Assembly: GCA_944386395.1 (NCBI GenBank)
Contig: CALXAZ010000155.1
Coordinates: 1 to 17,248, forward strand
Length of the DNA stretch: 17,248 bases
Direction of reading: 5' to 3'
Source of the DNA: an uncultured Clostridia bacterium
Lineage (GTDB): Bacteria > Bacillota > Clostridia > Oscillospirales > JAAYOS01
Shown: in pieces, positions 7,626 to 15,020 of the stretch
Layout of the letters: each line of letters opens with the position of its first letter
How positions within the stretch are numbered: position 1 is the stretch's first letter
Made by a program: the position numbers and the translations under genes
Notes under the pieces: generated by a model
The model's input: only the letters and a program-made list of their open reading frames with translations
Databases searched by the model: none
Told to the model about the DNA's origin: nothing

Positions 7626-7666
7626 AAAAAGCTCTATGTGGAAAACTGTTCCACATAGAGCTTTTT
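7626..7666. terminator. Bidirectional rho-independent terminator between dinB and the MFS gene
   Basis: Perfect 16-base arms (7626-7641 and 7651-7666) with a 9-base loop form a stem starting in five A and ending in five T, so a T tract follows on either strand. It sits between two convergent genes, dinB (+) and the MFS transporter (-), and can serve both. Confidence 0.93.
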
Positions 7667-7736
7667 GTTTTATACAGAGAATAAAACGTAAGTGGGAAAG
7701 ACTATAAAGCACGGTTCTTTTTGCATGTTGAAGAAA

Positions 7737-8945
7737 TTACTGTATATTGCCGATTTCGCGCTTCTTTTCAAAGTGGCGTATGAGGATATAGCACGGGAGA
7801 CCCAGGAGGATGATACCAGCATAGATGTAAAAAGTATTTGCATAGCCTTGGCTAGCAGCGAGTGCGCCTCCAAACGATGGAGCTATCCAGCATATTAGAT
7901 CCTGACCGATATGTATTGTAGCGGCGGAAACGCCGGCGCGTTCTTTTCCAAGTCTTTTAATTGCTGAACCCTGTATACTTGGGAGAGCCACGCCCTGACT
8001 GAGGGATTTAAATATACCTGCGATAATTATAACAATGATACTTTGTGCAGCTCCGAGGAGGATAAATGTTATCGCAGCGCAGAAAAACGCCGGGTACAGC
8101 AGAACGGGCAAACCGAATTTGTCGAGGATTTTACCGGATATCGGGCGCAGAATCAAAGAAGCTATTGAATAAATAGTAAAAAAGACAGCAACATTTGGAA
8201 TACCGCGCTCATCGCCGATTAGAGGGACAAATGCGTTAGCCATATGAGTAACCATGGCAAAAAGACCGGCAATAAGACCATATGGCAGAACTTCAATGGC
8301 AAGGAGGTTTGAGAATTTTAATTTGTTCCATTTAAAGTCTCCGCGCACATGTTTGTATGGCAAGGTAGACAACAGGATTATGCCGGATATTGAGCATATC
8401 AGAGCAATGATGAAGCAACCGTTAAAGCCAATTTTTTCGGAAATCCAAAGACCAATGGCAGGACCGACAGCTTGAGACAGTACAACTCCGAATGAGGTGA
8501 AGGCCACGCCTTCGCCCATGCGGTCCTTTGGAATATATTCTGTAGCGAAAGCTGTGCGGGCAACACTCATAAACGCGAAAGCAAATCCCTGTAAAATACG
8601 GCAAAAAATTACCACAGGGATGTTTTTAAACAATAAGTATCCGGTAAACGCTATGGAAGAAGTTATGATGCTCCCGATCATTACGAACTTTCGGTTAAGA
8701 AGGTCAGAAGCAGCGCCGGAAACTGGGCGCATAAACATTGCCATACCGCTCTGCAGCCCTACTATGCTGCCCGCAAGGGAAAGGGAAGCGCCAAGGCTTA
8801 TTGCGTATTTGGAAAGCAGCGGGTTTACCATTTGATTTGCAGTACCGGAGAGAAATCCAAACACAAGAACCATTATAAAGTTATAGTTCCATAGTGATTT
8901 GGGCTCCGGACGAGAGTCGGTGGCAGTATTACCTTCTTTAAGCAT
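7737..8945 (-). CDS. Major facilitator superfamily transporter (drug/sugar efflux type)
   Basis: This 402-residue protein has the 12-helix pattern of MFS transporters. The loop 2-3 motif A is seen as RPVSGAASDLLNRK at residues 73-86, and its repeat in the second half is RPISGKILDKFG. Helix 4-5 carries RILQGFAFAF and FTSFGVVLSQAVGPAIG, like the motif C region of proton-driven efflux pumps. The family exports drugs or sugars, or imports solutes. The substrate is unknown. The start is ATG 8945, with AGGAGG (cctcct at 8954-8959) 8 bases before it. Longer versions of the frame up to 9023 run through the promoter and are not real. The gene has its own promoter and an operator-like repeat, and it is separated from the upstream two-component genes by a terminator. 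Confidence 0.92.
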   Translation of the reverse strand: MLKEGNTATDSRPEPKSLWNYNFIMVLVFGFLSGTANQMVNPLLSKYAISLGASLSLAGSIVGLQSGMAMFMRPVSGAASDLLNRKFVMIGSIITSSIAFTGYLLFKNIPVVIFCRILQGFAFAFMSVARTAFATEYIPKDRMGEGVAFTSFGVVLSQAVGPAIGLWISEKIGFNGCFIIALICSISGIILLSTLPYKHVRGDFKWNKLKFSNLLAIEVLPYGLIAGLFAMVTHMANAFVPLIGDERGIPNVAVFFTIYSIASLILRPISGKILDKFGLPVLLYPAFFCAAITFILLGAAQSIIVIIIAGIFKSLSQGVALPSIQGSAIKRLGKERAGVSAATIHIGQDLICWIAPSFGGALAASQGYANTFYIYAGIILLGLPCYILIRHFEKKREIGNIQ

Positions 8946-8979
8946 AAAGTATTCCTCCTGTAGCCTGAATATAGGAATA

Positions 8980-8997
8980 AATATTATGAATAATATT
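8980..8997. promoter_or_regulatory. Inverted repeat overlapping the MFS -10 region (operator candidate)
   Basis: AATATTAT and ATAATATT are perfect 8-base arms separated by 2 bases. They cover the downstream half of the -10 hexamer and the transcription start, an ideal place for a repressor. The element is made only of A and T apart from one base, so chance occurrence in AT-rich leader DNA is a real alternative. Confidence 0.45.
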
Positions 8998-9023
8998 GTA
9001 ACACAGCAAAAAATAGTTGTCAA
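8995..9023 (-). promoter_or_regulatory. Promoter of the MFS transporter gene
   Basis: On the minus strand TTGACA (9018-9023) and TACAAT (8995-9000) are spaced by exactly 17 bp. Transcription should start near 8988, about 43 nt before the ATG. Confidence 0.85.
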
Positions 9024-9051
9024 ATCATCTGTTTTCAGTTTCAGGAAAAGA

Positions 9052-9073
9052 ACCCCGGCAATATTGCCGGGGT
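9052..9073 (-). terminator. Rho-independent terminator of the two-component operon
   Basis: A perfect 22-bp palindrome with a GC-rich outer stem (ACCCCGGC and its complement) around a CAATATTG centre is followed on the minus strand by TTCTTTT. It lies 35 bp after the stop of the histidine kinase gene and just upstream of the MFS promoter, insulating the two units. Confidence 0.85.
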
Positions 9074-9107
9074 CATGTGCGAGAAAGTTTTGAAGTATAG
9101 ATGAGTG

Positions 9108-11267
9108 TTAAAAAGGAGGTGCTTCTTCTGCTGTTACTTCAATGATATCGTTTTCCCTGACTGGGGGCATTGGAGGCAGATCTGGGAACGTTTTTGAAAG
9201 ATTTGATGAATCTGTAGATATATTGGCAGGGTTGCTGCACAGGGGGAAGCGTATTGTCACTTTGAATAGGTCTCCGTCTGTTATTACTGAGAGACTGCCG
9301 CCGCATGCTTCTGTAAAGCTTCTTGCAATCGAAAGACCAAGACCAGAGCCCTCGGCAGTACGCGAAGCATCCCCGCGTACAAATCGGTCTGTTATATCCA
9401 GATTGCCGAAGTTCATTTCATAGCTTGCGGTATTCTTAAATTCGCAAATTGCGTGGTCTGCCTCCTGCCATACATGTATATATACACGTGAGCCACTTAG
9501 GGAGTAGCGGAGAGCATTGTCAATCAGGTTTTGGAATACACGGTACATTCTCTCGCCATCGCTCATAACGTATACCGGCTCAGGCGATAAGTTAACGCGG
9601 AAAGAAAGCTCTGAAGCATCTGTTTTCTCCTTCATATCGGCAAGCGTCTGCTCGGTAAGACGGCAGAGATCTATCGGCTCGATATGCAGCTCAAGATTCC
9701 CGCTGGTTGCCTTGGACACTTCAAAAATATCCTGGATCATCACCCTTAATCGCTCTGCTTTTTTGGCTAGAACCGTTACATAGTCCCTGCATTGAGGTGA
9801 AAGTTCCTCCTTTTCCAGAAGGTCGATATAACCGATGATAGAAGTAAGAGGAGTTTTCAGATCGTGTGAGACATTGGTTATTAAATCTATTTTCATACGT
9901 TCAGACCTTATCCTTCTGTCGACCGCCATATTTATACCGGATTGAATCTCGTTTAGTTCTTCTGCCATTTCAGCCAGCCCAGAGCTGGAAGAGAGCTGAA
10001 GCGGTGGAGCATCATCTCCATTCCTTATGGATTCTATCTGTTTTGACAGCAATCCAATGTCCTGCATAAGAGGGGAATACCAGCGGGTGAAGTAGAAAAA
10101 CAAAATCCAAATTCCGGCAACAGCTGAGAGGATAGACAAAAAAGGCATACCGAATACGCATATGAAGCAAATGATGATGAGTATGCTTTCTGATATAATC
10201 AGAAGAAGGAACCTGTTGCGCATGCGTTTCTGGAAGGGAAGGGAGAGGTTTTTGCTGCCGATATGATTGATAACTGCTTTCCGGAGAGAATTTATTGTGT
10301 TGTGGGTAAAATATTGCTTACCGTTATGTTTTATGTCAACTACGCAGAAATAAAAGACCCAGAATAATGCTATCAGAAGTGAGAAAAGAAGGATGATGGA
10401 CAATATGTCAACATAAGACCAGATTGATAGCAGTTCAAGCAGGCATGCCGTGAAAAGCGCAATGTCAAGGACAAGGATGATAAGACGCAGCTCAAACCAA
10501 AGGTGCCTGAAAGCTTTTGCAAGCCTTGCGTTAAATTCCCTCCTGTCACGGAAGGAAGCTATGGATAATATGAGGAGTACAAAGACGGACAATACCAGCG
10601 CGCAGAATGAACGGGCAGCAATGCGTATTATGTTTATCTGCTGGATTAGCTCATAGAGGTGAGAGAATTGCCCTGAACGATAGTTTTGGACAAGCTCGTC
10701 CTTTACCGCAAGGACAATCTCAGAATTTGCAGAAGAAGGGCTTTCCATAAAATCATAGTATGAGGACATAATCGAGGAATAGCGATGTATTTTGTCAGAG
10801 TTAAGAGCAGCATATGAGATGTCCTCCATGCTGTGTGCCGGGAGATACTCGGAAAGGGCTTCCGGGTGGTAGAAAATACCCAGTTGACCCTGGTTGATAA
10901 TTATCAGATAGCTGTAATCGCGGAGCTGTTCCTCATTTTCCGGGAGTGTGTTGGTGAGAATCTTTCCATTTTGTGATGCAAAGAATGCAAGGTTATCCTG
11001 TTCCCCCAGCGAAAAATAGGGCTGATTTTCCCTGGTAGATTTTATAAGGGAAGAAAGATATGGTGCCAATGTTTCGTTCATAAGAATTGTTTTTTGATTT
11101 TTACCCTCGAGCAGTATATCGAAAATGTATTGGATATCGTTAAAAGTGATGTGGGAGCGCGATATTGCCAGCACAGGAGCAAATATGCAGGCGAAGAAAA
11201 GTGAGAGAGAAATAAAAAGAAGTAAAAATGCCCGTGTAGGATGAGACTTGCGGATTTTTTCTTCCAT
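9108..11267 (-). CDS. Multi-pass membrane sensor histidine kinase
   Basis: This 719-residue kinase has a transmembrane helix at about 12-35, an extracytoplasmic region of about 180 residues (36-215), and then further helices at about 216-238, 261-281, 285-309, 352-374 and 376-394. A HAMP-like linker (400-450) leads to the dimerisation domain with the phospho-acceptor H-box NVSHDLKTPL (His468). The ATPase domain has the N-box FQNLIDNAL (Asn580/Asn584) and a G2 box GSGLGLSIA at 641-649. The usual DxGxGI G1 box is replaced by EFKNTAS, as in a clostridial subgroup with the motif RFVRGDASR. A proline-rich tail (PDLPPMPPVRE) extends about 40 residues past the ATPase fold. It starts 12 bp after its response regulator, with AAGGAGG before the ATG, so the two form one operon. 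The signal is unknown. Confidence 0.93.
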   Translation of the reverse strand: MEEKIRKSHPTRAFLLLFISLSLFFACIFAPVLAISRSHITFNDIQYIFDILLEGKNQKTILMNETLAPYLSSLIKSTRENQPYFSLGEQDNLAFFASQNGKILTNTLPENEEQLRDYSYLIIINQGQLGIFYHPEALSEYLPAHSMEDISYAALNSDKIHRYSSIMSSYYDFMESPSSANSEIVLAVKDELVQNYRSGQFSHLYELIQQINIIRIAARSFCALVLSVFVLLILSIASFRDRREFNARLAKAFRHLWFELRLIILVLDIALFTACLLELLSIWSYVDILSIILLFSLLIALFWVFYFCVVDIKHNGKQYFTHNTINSLRKAVINHIGSKNLSLPFQKRMRNRFLLLIISESILIIICFICVFGMPFLSILSAVAGIWILFFYFTRWYSPLMQDIGLLSKQIESIRNGDDAPPLQLSSSSGLAEMAEELNEIQSGINMAVDRRIRSERMKIDLITNVSHDLKTPLTSIIGYIDLLEKEELSPQCRDYVTVLAKKAERLRVMIQDIFEVSKATSGNLELHIEPIDLCRLTEQTLADMKEKTDASELSFRVNLSPEPVYVMSDGERMYRVFQNLIDNALRYSLSGSRVYIHVWQEADHAICEFKNTASYEMNFGNLDITDRFVRGDASRTAEGSGLGLSIARSFTEACGGSLSVITDGDLFKVTIRFPLCSNPANISTDSSNLSKTFPDLPPMPPVRENDIIEVTAEEAPPF

Positions 11268-11279
11268 AATAACCTCCTT

Positions 11280-11996
11280 TTATCGAACCGGTAACTTTTC
11301 TATCTTGTACCCAACGCCCCAGACTACTTTAAGATACTCGGGGTTGCTTGGGTTTATCTCGATTTTTTCACGTATCCTGCGGATGTGTACCATAACGGTA
11401 TTTTCTACACTGTACGCAGGGACATCCCATATACGCTCATATATTTCCTCTGTTGGGAATACCCTGCCGGCATTTTTGAGGAGTAGCTCAAGAATTTTCA
11501 TCTCCGTTGCTGTTAGCCTGACACTTTCTCCGTCTACTGTCAGCTCTTTTGTCTCTGTGTTGAAGCATAGACCTCCAGAGCGGAGAAGGTGATCTCCAAT
11601 AGAAGAATCTATGCCTCCAAGCTGAGTATACCGGCGAAGCTGTGATTTTACACGGGCAATAAGTTCGCCTGAGTTAAAAGGTTTTGAGATATAGTCATCT
11701 GCACCCATAGAGAGACCTAATATTTTGTCGCTGTATTCTGTTTTTGCAGAAAGAAGGATAACGGGAATATTTTTTTGCTCTCTCAGCTTCATAAGGGCAG
11801 AAAGACCATCTAGGTTAGGCATCATTATATCCATAATAATGAGACTGATGTCTTTTGAGGTCGCAGCCTCCAGAGCCTCGACACCGTCGTAGGCAGCAAG
11901 AACGGAATAGCTTTCGCGTTCAAGGTTTATCGTGATGGCGCGCACTATTTCGCGGTCGTCATCAACCACGAGGATTAGTGGTTTTTGTGTATCCAT
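11280..11996 (-). CDS. OmpR-family response regulator
   Basis: This 238-residue regulator has a receiver domain (residues about 6-120) with acidic pocket DDD at 12-14, phospho-acceptor Asp56 in IIMDIMMPNLDG, the conserved Ser/Thr in LLSAK (Ser83) and Lys105 in SKPF. A linker and a winged-helix DNA-binding domain follow, with LTATEMKILELLLKNAGRVF and VMVHIRRIREKIE. I chose ATG 11996 because GAGG (12005-12008) lies 8 bases upstream. A GTG three codons earlier (12005) would overlap that ribosome site. It pairs with the kinase gene 12 bp downstream. Repeated CTGTAAGA elements around its promoter are likely binding sites, which would make it autoregulatory and possibly a regulator of the divergent GNAT operon. 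Confidence 0.95.
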   Translation of the reverse strand: MDTQKPLILVVDDDREIVRAITINLERESYSVLAAYDGVEALEAATSKDISLIIMDIMMPNLDGLSALMKLREQKNIPVILLSAKTEYSDKILGLSMGADDYISKPFNSGELIARVKSQLRRYTQLGGIDSSIGDHLLRSGGLCFNTETKELTVDGESVRLTATEMKILELLLKNAGRVFPTEEIYERIWDVPAYSVENTVMVHIRRIREKIEINPSNPEYLKVVWGVGYKIEKLPVR

Positions 11997-12024
11997 TTGA
12001 GTCACCTCGGATTAGTGTAGTCCT

Positions 12025-12160
12025 GACATAAAGCATGTAAAATAGAAGCCTGTAAGATTTATAATAAAAACTGAATATAGTGTCAAATCTTTTCGAGCTA
12101 TTTATATAATAAGCTTTATGTCTTACAGAAACAATATGGTTTTTCTTACAGTTTTCTTAA
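12025..12160. promoter_or_regulatory. Repeated CTGTAAGA / GACATAAAGC elements between the two-component and GNAT operons
   Basis: The octamer CTGTAAGA occurs at 12050-12057 on the plus strand and, inverted as TCTTACAG, at 12121-12128 and 12144-12151. GACATAAAGC at 12025-12034 is repeated inverted at 12113-12122, so the composite CTGTAAGACATAAAGC (minus strand, 12113-12128) has both halves mirrored on the other side of the regulator promoter. TTCTTA recurs 11 bp on (12143 and 12154), the helical spacing used by OmpR-type proteins. These are good candidate sites for the adjacent response regulator. Confidence 0.55.
12058..12086 (-). promoter_or_regulatory. Promoter of the two-component operon
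   Basis: On the minus strand TTGACA (12081-12086) and TATAAA (12058-12063) are separated by 17 bp. Transcription should start near 12051, giving a leader of about 55 nt. A CTGTAAGA element (plus strand 12050-12057) covers the predicted start site. Confidence 0.8.
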
Positions 12161-12167
12161 ACCTCCC

Positions 12168-12196
12168 TTGACAAATACAGGGACGAGTGATACGTT
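12168..12196 (+). promoter_or_regulatory. Promoter of the GNAT-GNAT-TauE unit (extended -10 type)
   Basis: TTGACA (12168-12173) is followed after 17 bp by TACGTT (12191-12196), a weak -10 helped by an upstream TG (TGA before it). A weak -10 and repeated elements just upstream of the -35 suit an activator-dependent promoter. AGGAGG at 12212-12217 then precedes the ATG by 6 bases. Confidence 0.6.
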
Positions 12197-12223
12197 TAAA
12201 AAAATGTCAGCAGGAGGTTTGGT

Positions 12224-12778
12224 ATGGAGCATAAAGGAAGCAAAACTTTAAAGACAGACCGTTTGATACTAAGGGCGTTTACGCATGAGGATGCGCCGGC
12301 AATGTTTCGTAACTGGGCAAACGATCCTGAGGTGACAAAATATCTTACATGGGAGCCGCATGGCAGCATAGATGTGACGGAGAAGCTTGTGCGCCAATGG
12401 ACGGTTGAGAGCGTGAAACAGGATAACTATCAGTGGGCAATGGTGCTCAGGGAAACTGGACAACCGATAGGATCGATAAGTCTGATGAATATAAGCAACA
12501 GAAACATGTATTGCGAAGCAGGTTATTGCATGGGAAAGAATTGGTGGGGGAAAGGGCTTATGACCGAGGCTATGAAAGCTGTGTTGGATTTTGCGTTTGA
12601 GGATGTCGGGTTTCATAAGGTCAAGGCGCGCTATGTAGCTGAAAATGTTTCCTCCGGTAGGGTGATGGAAAAATGCGGCATGACATATGAGGGGACTCAG
12701 CGTGGTGAACACCTTGGAAAAGACGGGCAGTTCCATGATATAAAGTGTTATTCAATTTTGAAAGAGGATAGGAAATGA
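12224..12778 (+). CDS. GNAT-family N-acetyltransferase, RimJ/RimL type
   Basis: This 184-residue protein has the RimJ/RimL layout: TDRLILRAFTHEDAPAMFRNW as the first strand and helix, a central DxEVTKYLTWEPH segment, AGYCMGKNWWGKGLMTEAM near residues 99-116 as the acetyl-CoA loop, and the family's VAENVSSGRVMEKCGMTYEG at about 143-162. Related proteins acetylate ribosomal protein N-termini, but many members act on small molecules or antibiotics, so the substrate is open. It is divergent from the two-component operon and shares its regulatory region. It overlaps the next gene by 4 bp (ATGA), showing translational coupling. Confidence 0.9.
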   Translation: MEHKGSKTLKTDRLILRAFTHEDAPAMFRNWANDPEVTKYLTWEPHGSIDVTEKLVRQWTVESVKQDNYQWAMVLRETGQPIGSISLMNISNRNMYCEAGYCMGKNWWGKGLMTEAMKAVLDFAFEDVGFHKVKARYVAENVSSGRVMEKCGMTYEGTQRGEHLGKDGQFHDIKCYSILKEDRK

Positions 12779-13257
12779 CAGATATACATACTGTGTTGCG
12801 TGAAGAGCTGGACGAGTGTGCCGGGCTGGTGAGGAAGAGCTTTTCGACAGTTATGAAAGAATTTGGGTATACGGAGCGGGATTGCCCGAAAAACCCGGCA
12901 TTTATTACCAGGAAAAAGCTTGAAGTGAGGTTTGATGGCGGGGAAAAGCTGTTTGGTGTGTATAAGGAAGGAAAGCTTGTAGGTTTTTTCAGGCTTGAAA
13001 AGCGTTCAGAAGAAGACGTACACCTGAATAATCTATCTGTACTTCCCGAACACCGGCACGAAGGATATGGCTCGGAAATGCTTGCGTTTGCAAAGGGATA
13101 TGCCAAGGGATGGGGAGGAAAAAGGCTCACCCTTGGAATAATGCGGCAGAACGAGAGGCTGAGAAACTGGTATATATCACACGGGTTTATCGAGACAGGG
13201 AGTACAAAATTTGAAATGACGCCGTATGTTATCGGGTGGATGGAGACAACCGTCTGA
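12775..13257 (+). CDS. GNAT-family N-acetyltransferase
   Basis: This 160-residue protein has a compact GNAT domain. VHLNNLSVLPEHRHEGYGSEM near residues 82-102 contains the strand and acetyl-CoA loop RHEGYG. NERLRNWYISHGFIETGS near 124-141 is the C-terminal helix-strand element. The N-terminal third (ELDECAGLVRKSFSTVMKEFG) carries helices that usually form the substrate side. The ATG overlaps the stop of the preceding GNAT gene. The two proteins are not close copies, so this is not a simple recent tandem duplication. Substrate unknown. Confidence 0.88.
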   Translation: MTDIHTVLREELDECAGLVRKSFSTVMKEFGYTERDCPKNPAFITRKKLEVRFDGGEKLFGVYKEGKLVGFFRLEKRSEEDVHLNNLSVLPEHRHEGYGSEMLAFAKGYAKGWGGKRLTLGIMRQNERLRNWYISHGFIETGSTKFEMTPYVIGWMETTV

Positions 13258-13306
13258 TAAATGGCTCTTGACTTTGAGTGCGCTCTAGGTGATATTATTA
13301 CAAACG

Positions 13307-13335
13307 TTGTCAGGTACGGAGGTACGCGATATATA
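13307..13335 (+). promoter_or_regulatory. Possible internal promoter before the TauE/SafE gene
   Basis: TTGTCA (13307-13312) and TATATA (13330-13335) are 17 bp apart in the 103-bp gap between the second GNAT gene and the exporter. The spacer holds a tandem GGTACG repeat. Neither hexamer is strong, and the exporter may instead be read from the GNAT promoter. Confidence 0.4.
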
Positions 13336-13360
13336 GATTATAGATTTGGAGGTATGGGGT

Positions 13361-14101
13361 GTGGAGATAGATTTTTGGATGCTGTTATTTGTGTTTCTGC
13401 CGGCAATAGGAGGGGGCATAATACAAACGACTACCGGCTTTGGCAGCGGGATATTTGTTATGTTGTTTTTTCCGCTTTTTTTGCCTATGTTGCAATCCTC
13501 GGCACTGTCCACGCTGATAACGGTCTGGCTTTGCCTGTTGATAGCGTGGAGATACAGGCAGTACATAGATCCGAAAATTGTCGTCTTGCCAGCAATATTT
13601 TATCTTGTCGTTAGCGGAGTCACGATAACGGTGGCGTCAAAGCTAAATATTGCTGGGTTAAAGGCATATTTTGGGCTGTTTCTTGTAGCAGCAGCGGTAT
13701 ATTTTATGTTTTTTGCAAAAAAAATAAAGCTTAAGCCTACAGTACCGGCTGCTGCGGTTTGTTCGACGATATCGGGGGTAGCAAGCGGGCTTTTTGGAAT
13801 AGGGGGACCTCCGATGGTGCTGTATTTTCTTGCGGCCACGGAGGACAAGAAAGAAAACTATCTTGGGACAACACAGGCATTTTTTGCACTTACCTCGATA
13901 TATAATACAACGATACGGGCAATAAATGGGATAATTACAGTTGACCTTCTGCCGCTTGTGATACCTGGAATACTGGGGATATGGCTTGGGAAGATTTTTG
14001 GGCAAAAGATAGTTGATCGGATCAATATCGAGCAGCTAAAGAAGCTTATATACGCATTCCTTGGAGTGTCAGGTATAGTGACATTTGTGACAAATATATA
14101 A
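13361..14101 (+). CDS. TauE/SafE-family (sulfite exporter type) membrane transporter
   Basis: This 246-residue protein has about eight transmembrane helices in two related halves. Each half carries the glycine-rich family motif: GGGIIQTTTGFGSG near the N-terminus, and SGLFGIGGPPMVLYFL near the middle. The family moves sulfite, sulfonates and related organic anions. The substrate here is unknown. I chose GTG 13361 because GGAGG (13348-13352) lies 8 bases before it. A TTG at 13346 overlaps that ribosome site, and ATG 13379 would cut into the first helix. The gene follows two GNAT genes on the same strand and ends 12 bp before a bidirectional terminator. Confidence 0.85.
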   Translation: MEIDFWMLLFVFLPAIGGGIIQTTTGFGSGIFVMLFFPLFLPMLQSSALSTLITVWLCLLIAWRYRQYIDPKIVVLPAIFYLVVSGVTITVASKLNIAGLKAYFGLFLVAAAVYFMFFAKKIKLKPTVPAAAVCSTISGVASGLFGIGGPPMVLYFLAATEDKKENYLGTTQAFFALTSIYNTTIRAINGIITVDLLPLVIPGILGIWLGKIFGQKIVDRINIEQLKKLIYAFLGVSGIVTFVTNI

Positions 14102-14112
14102 ATTGCCCAAAT

Positions 14113-14152
14113 AAAATAAAAAAGGAGCGAAATTTCGCTCCTTTTTTATTTT
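14113..14152. terminator. Bidirectional terminator between tauE-like and carB-dapF genes
   Basis: A 40-bp perfect palindrome has a core GGAGCGAAA/TTTCGCTCC flanked by six A on one side and six T on the other, so a T tract follows the stem on both strands. It separates convergent genes that end at 14101 (+) and 14166 (-). Confidence 0.95.
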
Positions 14153-14165
14153 GGAGTTTTGTGCT

Positions 14166-15020
14166 TTACAGCTCGACGGTACCCTCGAATACATTTGTAA
14201 CGTCGCCTGTCAATTTTACGTTACCATCTATATAGCTGACCTTCAGGTCGCCGCCTGTGAGTTTGACGGTGATCTCGCAGTTTTTGTCGCAGTATCCGTT
14301 TTCGATAGCGGCGACTGCAGCAGCACACGCTCCGTCACCGCTTGCCCAGGTCTCTCCCGTTCCACGGTCCCATGTACGGGTACGTATGGTGCGGCGATCG
14401 AGGACTCGCACAAACTCAATATTTGTACGCTCGGGGAAGATATCAGCGTTTTCAATAACGGGGCATATGCTGTCCATATTTGCACTGTCTATTCTGTCGG
14501 TAAATATTACGCAATGTGGATTACCTACCGATATGCATGTGATATTGTGTTCACGTCCGCGGATATTTACTCTGCGGTTTATTACACTGTTTCCATCAAG
14601 CATTACAGGGATATTTGCTGGATGAAGCTCAACAGCTCCCATGTCTACACTTACAGTTGTTACCACGCCGTTTTGCTTGTACAGGCGTAGTGACTTTACT
14701 CCGCTCATAGTCTCTATTGTGAGATCGCGTCCAGTTACATACCCATGGTCATAAAGATATTTGCCAACACAGCGTATTGCAGTCCCGCATATTTCTCCTT
14801 CGCTGCCATCAAGATTGAATACTCTCATTCCGGCATCGGCCTTATCGGAATGTGTTATCAGCACAACTCCGTCCCCGCCTATGCCGTAGCGGCGGTCGGC
14901 AAGTTTGATACTGAGACCCTCGGGATTAGACACATCCATATTGAAGCAGTCGAAAAAGATAAAGTCGTTTCCGCAGCTCTGCATTTTGGCAAATGGTGTG
15001 AGGGTGCGCTCTTTGCGCAT
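14166..15020 (-). other. dapF: DapF-like module of the fusion with altered active site
   Basis: The 284 residues cover both DapF lobes. Conserved parts are CGNDFIFFD (GNDF Asn18), RRYGIGGDG, FNLDGSEGEICGTAIRC with the first catalytic Cys (Cys78), VGNPHCVIF (Asn167) and RTNIEFVRV (Asn200). The second active-site motif, normally ERGxGxTxACGTGACA, reads DRGTGETWASGDGACA. Its catalytic Cys is Ser227 (codon AGC at 14340-14342), Glu is Asp218, and the Thr of CGTG is Asp229. The first CGNG is CGTA (Thr80). Length and fold motifs are otherwise normal and the frame is undamaged, so this is not a decayed gene. It may be a slow or modified epimerase, an enzyme with another substrate, or a structural module. 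Confidence 0.85.

Noticed and set aside
12621..13130. Open frame of 169 codons on the minus strand across the two GNAT genes
   Set aside because: It is antisense to two well-supported overlapping genes and rich in Ser/Pro, as expected for a shadow frame.
13261..13614. Plus-strand open frame of 117 codons starting just after the second GNAT gene
   Set aside because: It overlaps the TauE/SafE gene in another frame for most of its length, has no ribosome site and resembles no family.
14151..14690. Open frame of 179 codons on the plus strand opposite the DapF module
   Set aside because: It is Cys/Tyr-rich with no family character, overlaps the terminator, and lies antisense to strongly conserved DapF motifs.
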